DNA from: Phormidium tenue FACHB-1052
GTDB taxonomy: Bacteria; Cyanobacteriota; Cyanobacteriia; Phormidesmidales; Phormidesmidaceae
Assembly: GCF_014696675.1 (NCBI RefSeq)
Contig: NZ_JACJQN010000009.1
Location: 62,001 to 126,000 of the forward strand
Direction: 5' to 3'
DNA: 64,000 nt
The notes below the pieces were generated by a model. It did no database searches and was not told where the DNA came from. It saw nothing but the letters and a program-made list of their open reading frames with translations. Positions 47,032-56,156 of the stretch are shown in pieces. Position numbers and translations under genes: made by a program. Within the stretch, counting starts at the first letter, position 1, and each line of letters begins with the position of its first letter.

Positions 47032-47382
47032 CTAGCTCACGGGTTCGGCAGAGCGAAGGGCCTTGAGTTCGGCTTCTAGAGTTTCTAAACGGCTCTGAAG
47101 CTGTTGATTGGCTTCCAAAAGCTCGTTGGTGCGACTGCTGAGGTAGGGATCACTTTCCCACCAGTTAATGCCAATTTCGCGAGCTTTATCGACCGAGGAG
47201 ATAATTAGGCGAATGCGAATGCTCAGTAGCTCGGTAGAACCCACAGAGACCGAGATATCTCCGGCAATCACGATGCCTTTGTCGAGCACTCGCTCAATCA
47301 CGTCTACCAGGGAAGACCCCTGGGTGGCGGTAGCCATGCTGCGACCGGGTTGGGGGCGGGTCGCGGGGGTGGAGGGGGTCAC
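47032..47382 (-). CDS. gvpJ: Gas vesicle protein GvpJ
   Basis: 116 residues from GTG 47382, which has GAAGGT nine bases upstream; ATG 47337 would give 101 residues but has no ribosome site. The GvpA-like core is clear (SLVDVIERVLDKGIVIAGDISVSVGSTELLSIRIRLIISSVDKA), followed by a helical tail (ELLEANQQLQSRLETLEAELKAL). GvpJ is a minor shell or nucleation protein. It lies 12 bases after gvpN. Confidence 0.93.
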   Translation of the reverse strand: MTPSTPATRPQPGRSMATATQGSSLVDVIERVLDKGIVIAGDISVSVGSTELLSIRIRLIISSVDKAREIGINWWESDPYLSSRTNELLEANQQLQSRLETLEAELKALRSAEPVS

Positions 47383-47394
47383 GACGGATTACCT

Positions 47395-48759
47395 TCAGTT
47401 AGAACTCAGCTGGTAGCCCTGGAGCTGCCCATCAGTTTCCTGTTTTTCTATTAAGCCCTGATCGAGCATTGACTTGACCGCATTAACAGCCTGAAATCGG
47501 TTTAAGTCTAGAGCTGCCTCAATATTAACGAGAGATGCAGTACCGGTCGCGTCGAGATAGTCAAAAATGCGGGTTTCGATATCATCGGGGCTGACCTGCA
47601 CTCGGGCTATCTCTTCTGGCAAAGCCTCGGCCTCAGCGGGCGTTTCCACTACGGTTTCACCCTGAGGCTCAGGGATGACAGCCTCAGGGAGTGTTTCACC
47701 CTGAAGGTCTTGGGGTCCGATTACAGGCTGATCTTCGACTGCAACATCGTCTATGTCAGACTCAACCAGCGCCTCAAGGGGCTGGAGGGGAGCATCATCC
47801 TCTTCTTCGCCATGGAACCGGGCGGTAGGGTGGGCCTCAGGCTTGAGGCTAAGATCGTTGACCAGCGCGGCCTGGGACACCACAAAGCGGTTAAACAAGT
47901 TCCACAGGTGGCGGGTGGCGTCGGGGGCGGGCTCTTTGGAGCGGGCCAGCAGAATGTCGCTACACACGTCACGGAAGTCAGCGTTTTCGGCCAGGGGCAA
48001 AATGTCGTGGTCGTGGCAGATGGTAGCAATCATCAGACTGGGGCGCAGACTGGAGACCATGTCTGGGGCAACCGCCGACTGAAAGGCTTTGACCAATTGC
48101 ACAATTTGCAGCGCCGCTGAGCTGTCGATGCCAACCTTTTGCACCAAAATTTGCTGCTGAGCCAGTTCGTCAGGCTCGGGCATATTGATGGTGATTAGGC
48201 GATCTTGCAGCGCATCTTGGGTGCCGTGGACGCCGCAGTATTCTTCAGGGTTGGAGGTGAGAATGGCGCGGAAGTGAGGGCTAACGCGAATGTACTCGGC
48301 TCGGTTGTTGCTGGGGGGCAGCACCAGAAGTTTTTCTTCGAGGGCCGATAGCAGCACGTTATTCACTTCGGGGCGGGAGCGGTTGAACTCGTCGTACACC
48401 ATGGTGAAGCCTTCGCGGCAGGCCAGGGTGAGGCGTGAGTCAGTCCAGTTGTGGCGTAGCTCGTCTTCCACTTTCACCACGCTGTGGATGTAGTTATCGA
48501 CCACTTTTTTGCGGGTGTAGCCCGACTGGTTGCCGATCAGGTCTGAGGTTTTAAACTCATCATCGCCAAACAGCAGCATGATGGGGCGGGCCAGCAGGTC
48601 GGCCAGGTGCAGGGCCAGAGTGGTCTTGCCGGTACCAGCCGGGCCTTTGAGGTGGATTGAGTACCCCGATTGCAGGTACCGCAGGGCTCTGATGCTGGTG
48701 CGCTCTAGGGTGGGGGTGGAGACAAAGTTGCGGGGGCGGGCTTGGAGAACGGTGTTCAC
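47395..48759 (-). CDS. gvpN: Gas vesicle AAA ATPase GvpN with C-terminal winged-helix extension
   Basis: 454 residues, GTG start overlapping the gvpC stop (GTGA). A MoxR-type AAA domain: Walker [10 protein letters not shown] (near 40-48), Walker B MVYDEFNR (near 118), [15 protein letters not shown] and DRL. GvpN drives vesicle growth. Residues about 1-310 are standard. The rest is unusual: an acidic Pro/Glu linker and a final 60-residue domain ([31 protein letters not shown]) that looks like a winged helix. The same domain ends GvpC, next door. Confidence 0.92.
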   Translation of the reverse strand: MNTVLQARPRNFVSTPTLERTSIRALRYLQSGYSIHLKGPAGTGKTTLALHLADLLARPIMLLFGDDEFKTSDLIGNQSGYTRKKVVDNYIHSVVKVEDELRHNWTDSRLTLACREGFTMVYDEFNRSRPEVNNVLLSALEEKLLVLPPSNNRAEYIRVSPHFRAILTSNPEEYCGVHGTQDALQDRLITINMPEPDELAQQQILVQKVGIDSSAALQIVQLVKAFQSAVAPDMVSSLRPSLMIATICHDHDILPLAENADFRDVCSDILLARSKEPAPDATRHLWNLFNRFVVSQAALVNDLSLKPEAHPTARFHGEEEDDAPLQPLEALVESDIDDVAVEDQPVIGPQDLQGETLPEAVIPEPQGETVVETPAEAEALPEEIARVQVSPDDIETRIFDYLDATGTASLVNIEAALDLNRFQAVNAVKSMLDQGLIEKQETDGQLQGYQLSSN

Positions 48760-49982
48760 AGAACGGCTTCCTCTTGGACGAGATAGGTACGGTCTTGCTT
48801 GACGATGAGATCTTTTTGGATAAGCGATCGCAGCGCGTCTACGGCCTGAAATCGGTTGATGCCCAGCTCGGTTTCAATTTCGCTGAGGCGGGCACCCTGA
48901 GCCAAATGCAGGTAGTTGTAAACCACCTCTTCAAGGGAAGGGGATTCGGGGGCGGGGGGCGATTCCACAGCCACCGCTGCCGGGGCGGGGGCGATGACGG
49001 GGGTAACTGGGGCAGCAACCGCACGGGTCGGAGCGGTCTTGGCCACGGTCGAGCGGGACGGAGCAACTTTAGCTGCCGGAGCAACTTTGGCTGCCGGAGC
49101 GGCCTTAACAAGCGCGGCTTTGGCTACCACAGGTTGTGGCGCGGCCTGAGGGGCCGCTTTGACTGGCGCTGTGGCCCGAGCGGGCACCGAGGTAACGGCA
49201 GGTCGGGTCGCCACTGGGCGAGGGGCTGGAGCCGTCTGAGCGACGGTAGCACCACCCCAGACCACGTGGGAGAGCTGGGCGCGCTGGGCCTGGAGCTGCT
49301 GCCGAAAGTCGGCCAGTTCGGCGAACATGGCATCGACGGAATCGGTAAGGGCGGCGCGATCGCTCTGGCGCTGCTCCTGGTTGACCACTGCTGCCTGCTG
49401 GCGCACAGCGGTCAGGTCTTTGAGGGTAGCCTGCACCTGCACCTGCAACTCTTCGACGTAGGCCGTGAGCTGGGGCCACAGTTCGGCCCGCACTATGGCC
49501 TGATCTTGGCGATAGCCCGCCAACTCCACGGCGGTTTGAGATTGAATGGCAACCACCTGCTGCTGAATTTGGCGCAGCTCTTGGGCAATCTCTAGGCGCA
49601 GCTCGCTGACGGTGGCTTGCAGCACTTGGCAGTCGTACTCTAGCTGCTGGCGCACTTCGGCGGCGCTGATTTCGCGATCGGTCTGGTAGTTGGCGAGCAG
49701 CAGTTCGGTATCGACCTGGAGCTGCTGAATATAGTCTTGGCGGGCCTGCTGCCGGGGCAAAATCTGGGCGGCGCGATCGGCGGTCGTTTGAGCTAGCCAT
49801 AGGGTGGTGTTAGCACGCAAGTCGGCCATCAGTTGGTCGAGGTCTTGACGCAACCGCACAGCGTGGGTTAACCGGTCAGCCTGCCAGCGCTCTAGGTCAG
49901 CAGAGACTTGATCCCGCCGGTTAACCACCTCGCTCTGGCGCAGCTGTCGGGCGGCTTGCCACTGGTCATAAAGTGCTGTCAC
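48756..49982 (-). CDS. gvpC: GvpC-type gas vesicle protein with C-terminal winged helix
   Basis: 408 residues from GTG 49982 (AAGGGGAG upstream); known GvpC proteins are about half as long. Residues about 1-230 are long amphipathic helices in degenerate repeats near the GvpC length of 33 ([49 protein letters not shown]). This would bind outside the GvpA ribs and stiffen them. Residues about 245-345 are an Ala/Pro/Val linker of [10 protein letters not shown] type. The end is a winged-helix-like domain ([31 protein letters not shown]) also present in GvpN. It lies between gvpA and gvpN. Confidence 0.85.
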   Translation of the reverse strand: MTALYDQWQAARQLRQSEVVNRRDQVSADLERWQADRLTHAVRLRQDLDQLMADLRANTTLWLAQTTADRAAQILPRQQARQDYIQQLQVDTELLLANYQTDREISAAEVRQQLEYDCQVLQATVSELRLEIAQELRQIQQQVVAIQSQTAVELAGYRQDQAIVRAELWPQLTAYVEELQVQVQATLKDLTAVRQQAAVVNQEQRQSDRAALTDSVDAMFAELADFRQQLQAQRAQLSHVVWGGATVAQTAPAPRPVATRPAVTSVPARATAPVKAAPQAAPQPVVAKAALVKAAPAAKVAPAAKVAPSRSTVAKTAPTRAVAAPVTPVIAPAPAAVAVESPPAPESPSLEEVVYNYLHLAQGARLSEIETELGINRFQAVDALRSLIQKDLIVKQDRTYLVQEEAVL

Positions 49983-50203
49983 AGAACTGCTCTCCCCTTA
50001 GTGAAAATGAAATAGGGTGAATTTACGGAGAATATTTGAGGACGGCAAGGAGAGAAAATGGCGCGGAGAGAAGGACGTTGCCAGACCCTAAAACTTAGTT
50101 GTGTTTAAGTGTCTTAGTGCAATAACAAAGCGCTGTTCTGAGGCTTGCCGACGGCAAAGTCGCTGCTAATAGATGCTATTTCAAGCATTAGATTTTCTAA
50201 TTT

Positions 50204-50248
50204 ATGGGGCAGCTAAAAATTGGCTAATCCAGTATTTTGCTGCCCCAT
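50204..50248 (-). terminator. gvpA-gvpC intergenic hairpin (attenuator)
   Basis: atggggcagc (50204-50213) pairs perfectly with gctgccccat (50239-50248) around an AT-rich 25-base loop. It lies just after gvpA. There is no T-run on the minus strand, so it probably lets part of the transcripts run into gvpC and protects the 3' end of abundant gvpA mRNA. The remainder of 49983-50272 shows nothing I can name. Confidence 0.6.
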
Positions 50249-50272
50249 TAGGTATCAAGAGCGATGGCGCTC

Positions 50273-50491
50273 TTAGGCAGCGGGTACAGCAGCTTGAGCG
50301 GTCAGACCAACAGCTTCGGCGTACTTCAGGTAGGTGTCAACAGACGCGATAACAACACGGGCTTCGATAGCCAGCAGCTCAATCCCTACCAGAGAAACAC
50401 GAACCCAAGCATCAATTACGATGCCTTTGTCCAAAATGCGGTCAACAACTTCAGCCAAGCTAGAGGAAGAGTTTACTTTTTCAACAGCCAT
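50273..50491 (-). CDS. gvpA: Major gas vesicle protein GvpA
   Basis: 72 residues. GvpA is the rib-forming shell protein and is extremely conserved: [37 protein letters not shown] and [18 protein letters not shown] are all present. The length matches the usual 70-72 residues. AGGGA lies about ten bases upstream of the ATG. It is first in the cluster, with a hairpin after it. Only one gvpA copy is in the window. Confidence 0.98.
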   Translation of the reverse strand: MAVEKVNSSSSLAEVVDRILDKGIVIDAWVRVSLVGIELLAIEARVVIASVDTYLKYAEAVGLTAQAAVPAA

Positions 50492-50750
50492 GGTTTTGAA
50501 TCCCTAAACAATTAGTGTGTTCAATTAAATTGCAAGGATAATTCCGTTAAATACACCTAGCTGCTAACTGCAAAGAAGCGGTAGAAGCAGACTCAGTGCG
50601 TAGGGCTTATTCCTTGCACATTTGTAGTCTGCCCATCTGCTTAGAACAGCTCACAACTTTAGAAAAATCAGTTCACTTATTGTTACCTGTAGGGCCCCAG
50701 ACTCCAGGGTTTGAAGGCCAGATTGCCTTTGGGCAGCCAATCTTAGCCGG

Positions 50751-51266
50751 ATGTCTGATAATAAAAGGCGCAACGCTAGGGTAGACAACAGCATGATGAA
50801 TGACTCAACTCTGGAAGTGCTGCTGCAAAGCCTAAAGCAGGAGGATGAGTATCAGCGTGAGCTGGCCACCGCCGCTCTGTGGCAGCGCTGGTTTTGCCAA
50901 AAGGGAGAGTTGGGCAATCAGCAACTGCAAGCCGCTCAGGCGTTAGTGGACAGCGGTCGGCTAGATGCGGCGGAGCAGCGGCTCTCAATGCTAGTGGAGG
51001 AACTGCCAGACTTTGCCGAGGCTTGGAATCGGCGGGCAGTGCTCTATTACGTTCAGCATCGGTATCGAGAGGCGATGGCCGACTGCGAGCAGGTGATTGA
51101 GCTAGTGCCCTACCATTTTGGCGCGCTGCACGGGCTAGGTCTGTGCCATGCGGCTCTGGGGCAGTATGCGGCGGCGATTCAGGCATTTCGGCGGGCGTTG
51201 GTGGTGCAGCCCTACGCGCTGGTCAACCAGCGACTGATTTTAGAATGTACAGCGCAGTTGAGCTAA
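50751..51266 (+). CDS. Tetratricopeptide-repeat protein
   Basis: 171 residues from ATG 50751; ATG 50793 (MMNDSTLEVL) is about as likely. A helical N-terminus (LEVLLQSLKQEDEYQRELATAALWQRWF) resembles sequences in other cyanobacterial TPR proteins. Three to four TPR units follow (ALVDSGRLDAAEQRLSML, AWNRRAVLYYVQHRYREAM, ALHGLGLCHAALGQYAAAI). It is soluble and probably a binding scaffold. Divergent from gvpA; the next gene follows after ten bases. Confidence 0.8.
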   Translation: MSDNKRRNARVDNSMMNDSTLEVLLQSLKQEDEYQRELATAALWQRWFCQKGELGNQQLQAAQALVDSGRLDAAEQRLSMLVEELPDFAEAWNRRAVLYYVQHRYREAMADCEQVIELVPYHFGALHGLGLCHAALGQYAAAIQAFRRALVVQPYALVNQRLILECTAQLS

Positions 51267-51276
51267 AGACAATCTG

Positions 51277-52626
51277 ATGCCAGAGAATGCCTCGACGATT
51301 TTGACCCGGCTGTGGGAGGGTAAGGTGCGTTTTGTGCGGGTGGTATGGTGCGATAACGGCAACGTCATTCGCGGCAAGGCCATTCATATGGATGCACTGA
51401 CGCGGCAACTGGAAGAGGGAGAAGCGATCACCGTGGGGCTATCGGCGGCGCAGCAGGCGATTCCGGTGGTGGCCGATGCCGTGGCCCCTGGCAGCGGGCT
51501 GGGGCCGGTGGGGGAGGTCTGGCTGGTGCCCGACTGGGAAACCTTGCAGATGCTGCCCTACGCGCCTGGCCAGGCGCGGGTGATGGGGGAGATGGTGAGG
51601 GATGGCCAGCCCTGGCCCTGGTGTGCGCGGCAGTTTCTCAAGCGCATGGTGCAGCGAGCCGCTGACCAGGGAGTAACGATCAAAGCGGCCTTTGAGCCGG
51701 AGTTTTACTTGCTCAGACGGGGCGACAGCGGTATTCTCCCCGCCGACAATCTGCCCTTTGCCGCTACGCTGGCGATGGATCTGCATCGGGAAGTGGTGAT
51801 GGCGATCGCAGATGCCCTCAGCGCCCAGGGCATCGCCGTAGAGCAGTACTACCCCGAGTCGGGGCCGGGGCAGCAGGAAATTTCGGTGCGCTATACCGAT
51901 GCCCTCGCCGCTGCCGATCAGCATGTGGTCTATCGCGAGACGGTGAAGGCGATCGCCCACCAGCACGGTCTAATTGCGTCCTTTGTACCCAAGCTGTTTG
52001 AGGGCTACGCAGGCAGCGGGTGTCACCTGCACTTGAGCCTATGGCAGGGAGAGCAAAATCTCATGCCCGATGGGGCTGGTGGACTCTCCGAGACTGCTCG
52101 ATCCTTTACGGCTGGGCTGCTGCATCACTTGCCTGCCCTGATGGCGATCACCACCCCTAGCCCCAACTCCTACCGGCGACTGCGACCCCACAGCTGGAGC
52201 GGGGCCTACGCGGCCTGGGGGATGGACAACCGGGAGGCGGCGCTGCGGGTGCCGAGCAATTTTTCGTCACCCAGCCCGACCCATATTGAGCTGAAGACGG
52301 TGGATGGGGCGGCAAACCCGTATTTGGCGCTGGGGGGAGCGATCGCCGCTGGTCTCGACGGCATTGCCCGGGGCTATGCGCTGCCGGAGCCGGTGCAGCA
52401 AGACCCAGGCAGTTTGTCGGGGGAGGAGAGATGCGATCGCGGCATCGCCCTGCTGCCCCAGTCTCTAGCAGAGTCCCTCGCTGCCCTGGAACAAAGTTCT
52501 TTACTATTGGACGCTCTGGGCGCACCGCTAGCTCAAACCTACCTGGCGGTGCGGCGGGAAGAGCTAACCGCTATGGCGGGCATGACCCTAGAGGCCGAGG
52601 TTAGTTTACTGTTAGATCGCTATTGA
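51277..52626 (+). CDS. Glutamine synthetase family protein (GlnA-like ligase)
   Basis: 449 residues. GS-fold signatures: AFEPEFYLLRR (metal-binding Glu), the GSGCHLHLSLW metal/ATP motif, NSYRRLRPHSWSG and NREAALRVPS. The N-terminal beta-grasp domain is shorter than in GlnA and the sequence lacks the adenylylated Tyr loop of GSI-beta. This places it with gamma-glutamyl amide or polyamine ligases rather than the main ammonia-assimilating enzyme; the substrate is unknown. It may be co-transcribed with the TPR gene ten bases upstream. Confidence 0.88.
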   Translation: MPENASTILTRLWEGKVRFVRVVWCDNGNVIRGKAIHMDALTRQLEEGEAITVGLSAAQQAIPVVADAVAPGSGLGPVGEVWLVPDWETLQMLPYAPGQARVMGEMVRDGQPWPWCARQFLKRMVQRAADQGVTIKAAFEPEFYLLRRGDSGILPADNLPFAATLAMDLHREVVMAIADALSAQGIAVEQYYPESGPGQQEISVRYTDALAAADQHVVYRETVKAIAHQHGLIASFVPKLFEGYAGSGCHLHLSLWQGEQNLMPDGAGGLSETARSFTAGLLHHLPALMAITTPSPNSYRRLRPHSWSGAYAAWGMDNREAALRVPSNFSSPSPTHIELKTVDGAANPYLALGGAIAAGLDGIARGYALPEPVQQDPGSLSGEERCDRGIALLPQSLAESLAALEQSSLLLDALGAPLAQTYLAVRREELTAMAGMTLEAEVSLLLDRY

Positions 52627-52676
52627 GCCGCACATCCTAAGCAATGGACACCGCTGTCCAGAACCCAAGGGATAGC

Positions 52677-54482
52677 CTACTCAACAGTTAGTTCATGGAT
52701 GTTCCAGAGCGCGCCGCCGAGAGCCGTATACTTCACCCCCTGCACTCGGTTGCGCACAGCGGTGAGCGACAGGTTGTTGATCAAGTACATAAACGGCAGA
52801 TATTCCTGGGTGAGCTTTTGGGTTTCTTTGTACAACTCAAAGCGTTCACCTTCGTCGATTACCTGGGCGGCCTGGATGTAGAGATCGGCAATGCGGCGCT
52901 CCCAGTCGGCGGCCTGCCAGCCATCCAGGGGGTCTTGGCCAGGGCCAGCATTCTGATTAAACGCGTGGAGGGCACCGTCAAGCAGCCACACATTGGCACC
53001 GCCGTTGGGTTCTATGCCGCCCGTGAGGCCTAGAACCAGAGCCTCCCACTCCAGGCTGTCGGTGAGGCGATCGACCAGCGAGTTAAAGGCCAGGGGCTGA
53101 AAATCGACCTGAATGCCCAGCTTGGCCAGGTCATTCTTCACCTGCGACCCGATCGATTCGCGAATTTTGTTGCCGGAGTTGGTGATCAGCGTAAAACGCA
53201 CCCGGTTGCCCTCGGCATCCAGCAATTGGTTGGCGGCATTGTATTGAAACCCATCGGCCAGCAACAGCTGTTTTGCTTTTTCAAGGTCGTAGTCGTAGGT
53301 GCGAATGCCCATCTCAGGCGGGGCAAAGAAGGGGCTGGGCACCGAAATCGGCGAGGTCTGGGGTTGACCGAGGCCCTGGAAAATGTTGTTCACCATGGTC
53401 TGGCGATCGATCGCGTAGGAGACCGCCTGGCGAAACGCTACGCTGTTGAACCAGGCCGACTTAACCGGATTGACCAGAGGCTTGCCGTTGCGGCTGGCGC
53501 GGTTGAGGTTAAAAGCAAAAAAGTTGGTGCCCAGGCCAGGGCCACCGTTGTAGATGGTGAAATCGCCGCGCGCTTCTTCGCGCTTGAGCAGCGAGAAAAA
53601 GTCGGGCGACACGCTCTCTAGGTCTAACCCGCCCGAGCGAAACTGGAAGAAAGCCGTATCGGTAGAGCCGACAATTTGCCAGACAATTTGCTCAATGTAG
53701 GGCTGCTGGTCGCCCTGGTCGCCTTTTCTCCAGTAGTAGGGGTTGCGCTCAAAGACCAGTCGCTCCCCGGAAATATATTGGGCTAACTGGTAGGGGCCAT
53801 TGCCCACAATTTTGCCGGGGGCCGTGTCGGTGCCCCAGGTCGAAAGAAACAGGGGGTTGCCCTGGCCATCGGTGCCCTCTACCGTAGACCGTAAAATGTG
53901 GGCGGGGATAATTTCCAAAGACGTGTTTTGCAGCATGGGAGCAAAGGGTTCGGGCAGCGTAAACTGCACCCGGCGGTCATCTACCTTGCTGACTTGAGGA
54001 AAGCGCCCTGCGGTGCCAATGCGAAACCCGTCGCGGCTGTTGGTCGGAATGGCTGGATTGAACAGCACATCGTAGGTAAAGACCACGTCGTCTACGGTCA
54101 GGGGTTCGCCATCAGACCAGCGCAGCCCATCGCGCAGGGTAAATACTAAGATGGTGCCGTCGTCGGAGATCTCCCAGCTTTCGGCCAGGGCGGGTACGGT
54201 TTCGCCGCTAATACCGTCGGTGGTGGTCAGCCCCTCAAAGGTCAACCCAAAAATGTTGGGCGACTCCTGACTGAGAATGGGGTTGAAGGTTTTTGGATCG
54301 CTCAGAGCGCTCATTACCAGGCGGGGCACATCGGCGCTGGCTTGGGCAAACCGAGTCGGGTCGCAACCGGCACTGGCTAGGCCAACTAAAATCACCAGCA
54401 TCAGGGCCACCAGTCGCCTAGCCTGGCTACGCCAGGTGTCACGACTGAGCCAGCCTGGGATTGTACGCGATGCCGTTGTCAT
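52677..54482 (-). CDS. Peptide ABC transporter substrate-binding lipoprotein
   Basis: 601 residues with a perfect ribosome site (TTAGGAGGTC). The signal ends in a lipobox LASAGC (Cys40), so it is a membrane-anchored lipoprotein. SBP_bac_5 (DppA/OppA) features: FNPILSQESPNIFGLTFEGLTT, PALAESWEISDDGTILVFTLRDGLRWSDGEPLTVDDVVFTYD-like, and FRQAVSYAIDRQTMVNNIF. It binds oligopeptides or similar solutes. Permease and ATPase genes are not adjacent. It interrupts the two halves of the gas-vesicle locus. Confidence 0.93.
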   Translation of the reverse strand: MTTASRTIPGWLSRDTWRSQARRLVALMLVILVGLASAGCDPTRFAQASADVPRLVMSALSDPKTFNPILSQESPNIFGLTFEGLTTTDGISGETVPALAESWEISDDGTILVFTLRDGLRWSDGEPLTVDDVVFTYDVLFNPAIPTNSRDGFRIGTAGRFPQVSKVDDRRVQFTLPEPFAPMLQNTSLEIIPAHILRSTVEGTDGQGNPLFLSTWGTDTAPGKIVGNGPYQLAQYISGERLVFERNPYYWRKGDQGDQQPYIEQIVWQIVGSTDTAFFQFRSGGLDLESVSPDFFSLLKREEARGDFTIYNGGPGLGTNFFAFNLNRASRNGKPLVNPVKSAWFNSVAFRQAVSYAIDRQTMVNNIFQGLGQPQTSPISVPSPFFAPPEMGIRTYDYDLEKAKQLLLADGFQYNAANQLLDAEGNRVRFTLITNSGNKIRESIGSQVKNDLAKLGIQVDFQPLAFNSLVDRLTDSLEWEALVLGLTGGIEPNGGANVWLLDGALHAFNQNAGPGQDPLDGWQAADWERRIADLYIQAAQVIDEGERFELYKETQKLTQEYLPFMYLINNLSLTAVRNRVQGVKYTALGGALWNIHELTVE

Positions 54483-54709
54483 GGTTGTGACCTCCTAACC
54501 CGCCAAGACAATGCCTCACACACTATAGCGAGTTACCCCTAGAGATTTTCATTCGCTGTTGTTTGAATTGCGATCGCCCTAATCGCAGCCTTTCCCCAAT
54601 CGTTGGACGGTAGGAGCGATCGCTCCACTGCCCCAGCCGCTCTTGCCACCCTGTCGAAGACACTCAGGGTTTAGGGCACCCTAGGGGCATCCCCCAAGAG
54701 ACCTGTCCT

Positions 54710-55444
54710 ATGGCTGATCGCTACTATCTCTACGGTATTTTCCCGGCCCCTGGCCCCGCCGAGCTACCCCTGATGGGCTTAGACGAGCAGGTGGTACAGG
54801 CTCAACAGCTAGGCGACTTTACCTTTCTCTATTCCCTAGCTTGCCAGAAGCGCTACCTATCGAGCCGCAAGAACCTGCTGGGCCACGAAAAGGTGCTAGA
54901 AGCCGCCATGGAGCAGGGCCACCGCACGCTGCTGCCGCTTCAGTTTGGTCTGATTGTCGAAAGCTGGAACCAGGTGCAGGAAGATTTGGTGACTCCCTAC
55001 GCGGAAGACCTCACCCAACTGTTTGGGCGGCTCAACGGCTGCCGCGAGGTGAGTATTAAAGTGCAGTGGGAACCTTCCACCGAGTTGGAGATGATGATGG
55101 CCGAAAATGCCGACCTGCGGGCTCAGCGCGACCAGCTAGAGGGCACCCAGTTGGGCATGGAGCAGGTGATTTTCATCGGTCAGCAGATTGAATCGGCCCT
55201 AGAGGAGCGCAAGCAGGGAATTGTTGATCAGTTTCGCCAAGCGCTATCCCCGCTGGCAAAGGACGTGCTCGAAAACGCACCCCAAACCGATGTCATGATC
55301 TACAACGCTGCTTTCTTGATTCCTTGGGAGAGTGAGGCCGAGTTTAGCCAGGCGGTGGATGCCATAGACAGCACCTTTGGCGATCGCCTGCGCATTCGCT
55401 ATAACAACTTCACCGCTCCCTATAATTTCGCCCAGCTCAACTAG
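54710..55444 (+). CDS. gvpF: Gas vesicle protein GvpF/GvpL
   Basis: 244 residues. The opening YYLYGIFPAP, then GHEKVLEAAMEQGHRTLLPLQFGLIV, the charged helix (VSIKVQWE, AENADLRAQRDQLEGT) and YNAAFLIPWESEAEFSQAVDAIDSTFGDRL-type end match GvpF/GvpL, which bind GvpA and help start assembly. GvpF and GvpL are homologous, so the exact letter is not certain. It lies about 4.2 kb from gvpA on the opposite strand, followed by a strong hairpin and gvpG. Confidence 0.92.
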   Translation: MADRYYLYGIFPAPGPAELPLMGLDEQVVQAQQLGDFTFLYSLACQKRYLSSRKNLLGHEKVLEAAMEQGHRTLLPLQFGLIVESWNQVQEDLVTPYAEDLTQLFGRLNGCREVSIKVQWEPSTELEMMMAENADLRAQRDQLEGTQLGMEQVIFIGQQIESALEERKQGIVDQFRQALSPLAKDVLENAPQTDVMIYNAAFLIPWESEAEFSQAVDAIDSTFGDRLRIRYNNFTAPYNFAQLN

Positions 55445-55445
55445 G

Positions 55446-55493
55446 GGTTTAAGGTTTGGGTGCGAGGTGATCCTCGCACCCAAACCTTAAACC
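55446..55493 (+). terminator. 22-bp perfect hairpin between gvpF and gvpG
   Basis: Arms 55446-55467 and 55472-55493 (starting ggtttaaggtttgggtgcga) are exact complements around the loop tgat. There is no T-run, so it may be an mRNA-stability element or attenuator between gvpF and gvpG; it starts one base after the gvpF stop. Confidence 0.7.
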
Positions 55494-55517
55494 TTGCACC
55501 TTAATATTCCTCTTTCT

Positions 55518-55763
55518 ATGCTGTTTAAACTTCTCTTTGCCCCGGTGCTCGGCCCCATCGAGGGCATTAGCTGGGTTGCCAACAAACTGCTAGAGCAGGC
55601 CGATGTGCCCACCAACGATCTTGAAAGTCTGCAAAAGCAGCTGCTCGCCCTCCAACTCGCCTTTGACATGGGTGAGGTAGCTGAGGCAGATTTCGAAATT
55701 CAGGAAGAAGAAATTCTCCTCGCCATTCAAGCCATTGAGGATGAGGAAGACGAAGATGAGTGA
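55518..55763 (+). CDS. gvpG: Gas vesicle protein GvpG
   Basis: 81 residues from ATG 55518 (the frame extends eight codons further up through the end of the hairpin region). The GvpG signature is clear (LFAPVLGPIEGISWVANKLLEQ, LQKQLLALQLAFDMGEV, EEEILLAIQAIE). It ends in a strongly acidic tail (EDEEDEDE). GvpG helps assembly together with GvpF. It follows gvpF in the usual order. gvpV and gvpW are not in the window. Confidence 0.92.
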   Translation: MLFKLLFAPVLGPIEGISWVANKLLEQADVPTNDLESLQKQLLALQLAFDMGEVAEADFEIQEEEILLAIQAIEDEEDEDE

Positions 55764-55770
55764 CTCAAAA

Positions 55771-55842
55771 CTGGGGTGCTAGGATTCGAACCTAGGAATG
55801 CCGGGACCAAAACCCGGTGCCTTACCACTTGGCGACACCCCA
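55771..55842 (-). tRNA. trnQ: tRNA-Gln (UUG)
   Basis: 72 bases on the minus strand with a complete cloverleaf: acceptor TGGGGTG/CACCCCA plus discriminator G, D-arm GCC/GGC, anticodon stem CCGGG/CCCGG with loop TTTTGGT (anticodon TTG), and T-arm CTAGG/CCTAG with TTCGAAT. No CCA is encoded. Confidence 0.97.
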
Positions 55843-55969
55843 TTGCTTTCGCTTTGATAATATAGCAGGTTGCGTAGCGCTACTGTCAACATTACCTGGA
55901 AATTTAGATTGAGCCCGCTTCTATAGACTCGTTTTCACAACTAACTAACCCTCAGCGCCGTATAGCAGC

Positions 55970-56073
55970 AGTCCTTTCGAAGCGCGAAAATTCGTAGAGC
56001 AGGCAACTCGCCTAGACAGCAAGGTGCCCGTCCTGCCGGGATAAAGCAGGTCGGAGACTGTTTCGAAAGGGCT
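55970..56073. ncRNA. Structured RNA candidate of about 104 bases
   Basis: agtcctttcgaa (55970-55981) pairs with ttcgaaagggct (56062-56073), 11 Watson-Crick pairs plus one G-U. Inside are at least two more stems: aggc/gcct in the 56001-56012 region and cctgc/gcagg in the 56032-56050 region. It lies in the 314-base gap between tRNA-Gln and argJ, both on the minus strand. The multi-branched fold with a long closing stem suggests a non-coding RNA or leader; I recognise no known class. The strand is undetermined. Confidence 0.5.
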
Positions 56074-56156
56074 CGATGCCATGGCCTTTGGAGGCCCCTA
56101 TGATGGCTCAGTCAGGGTCAAAAGGGGTGCTCAAAACCGGCAGCCATACCGCTGGG

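Noticed and set aside
49105-49800. 231-codon minus-strand frame within gvpC
   Set aside because: Arg/Pro/Ala-rich frame in another phase of gvpC; the repeats and C-terminal domain are in the 48756-49982 frame.
52157-52525. 122-codon minus-strand frame antisense to the GS-like gene
   Set aside because: Pro/Ala/Arg-rich shadow of a clear glutamine-synthetase-fold gene.
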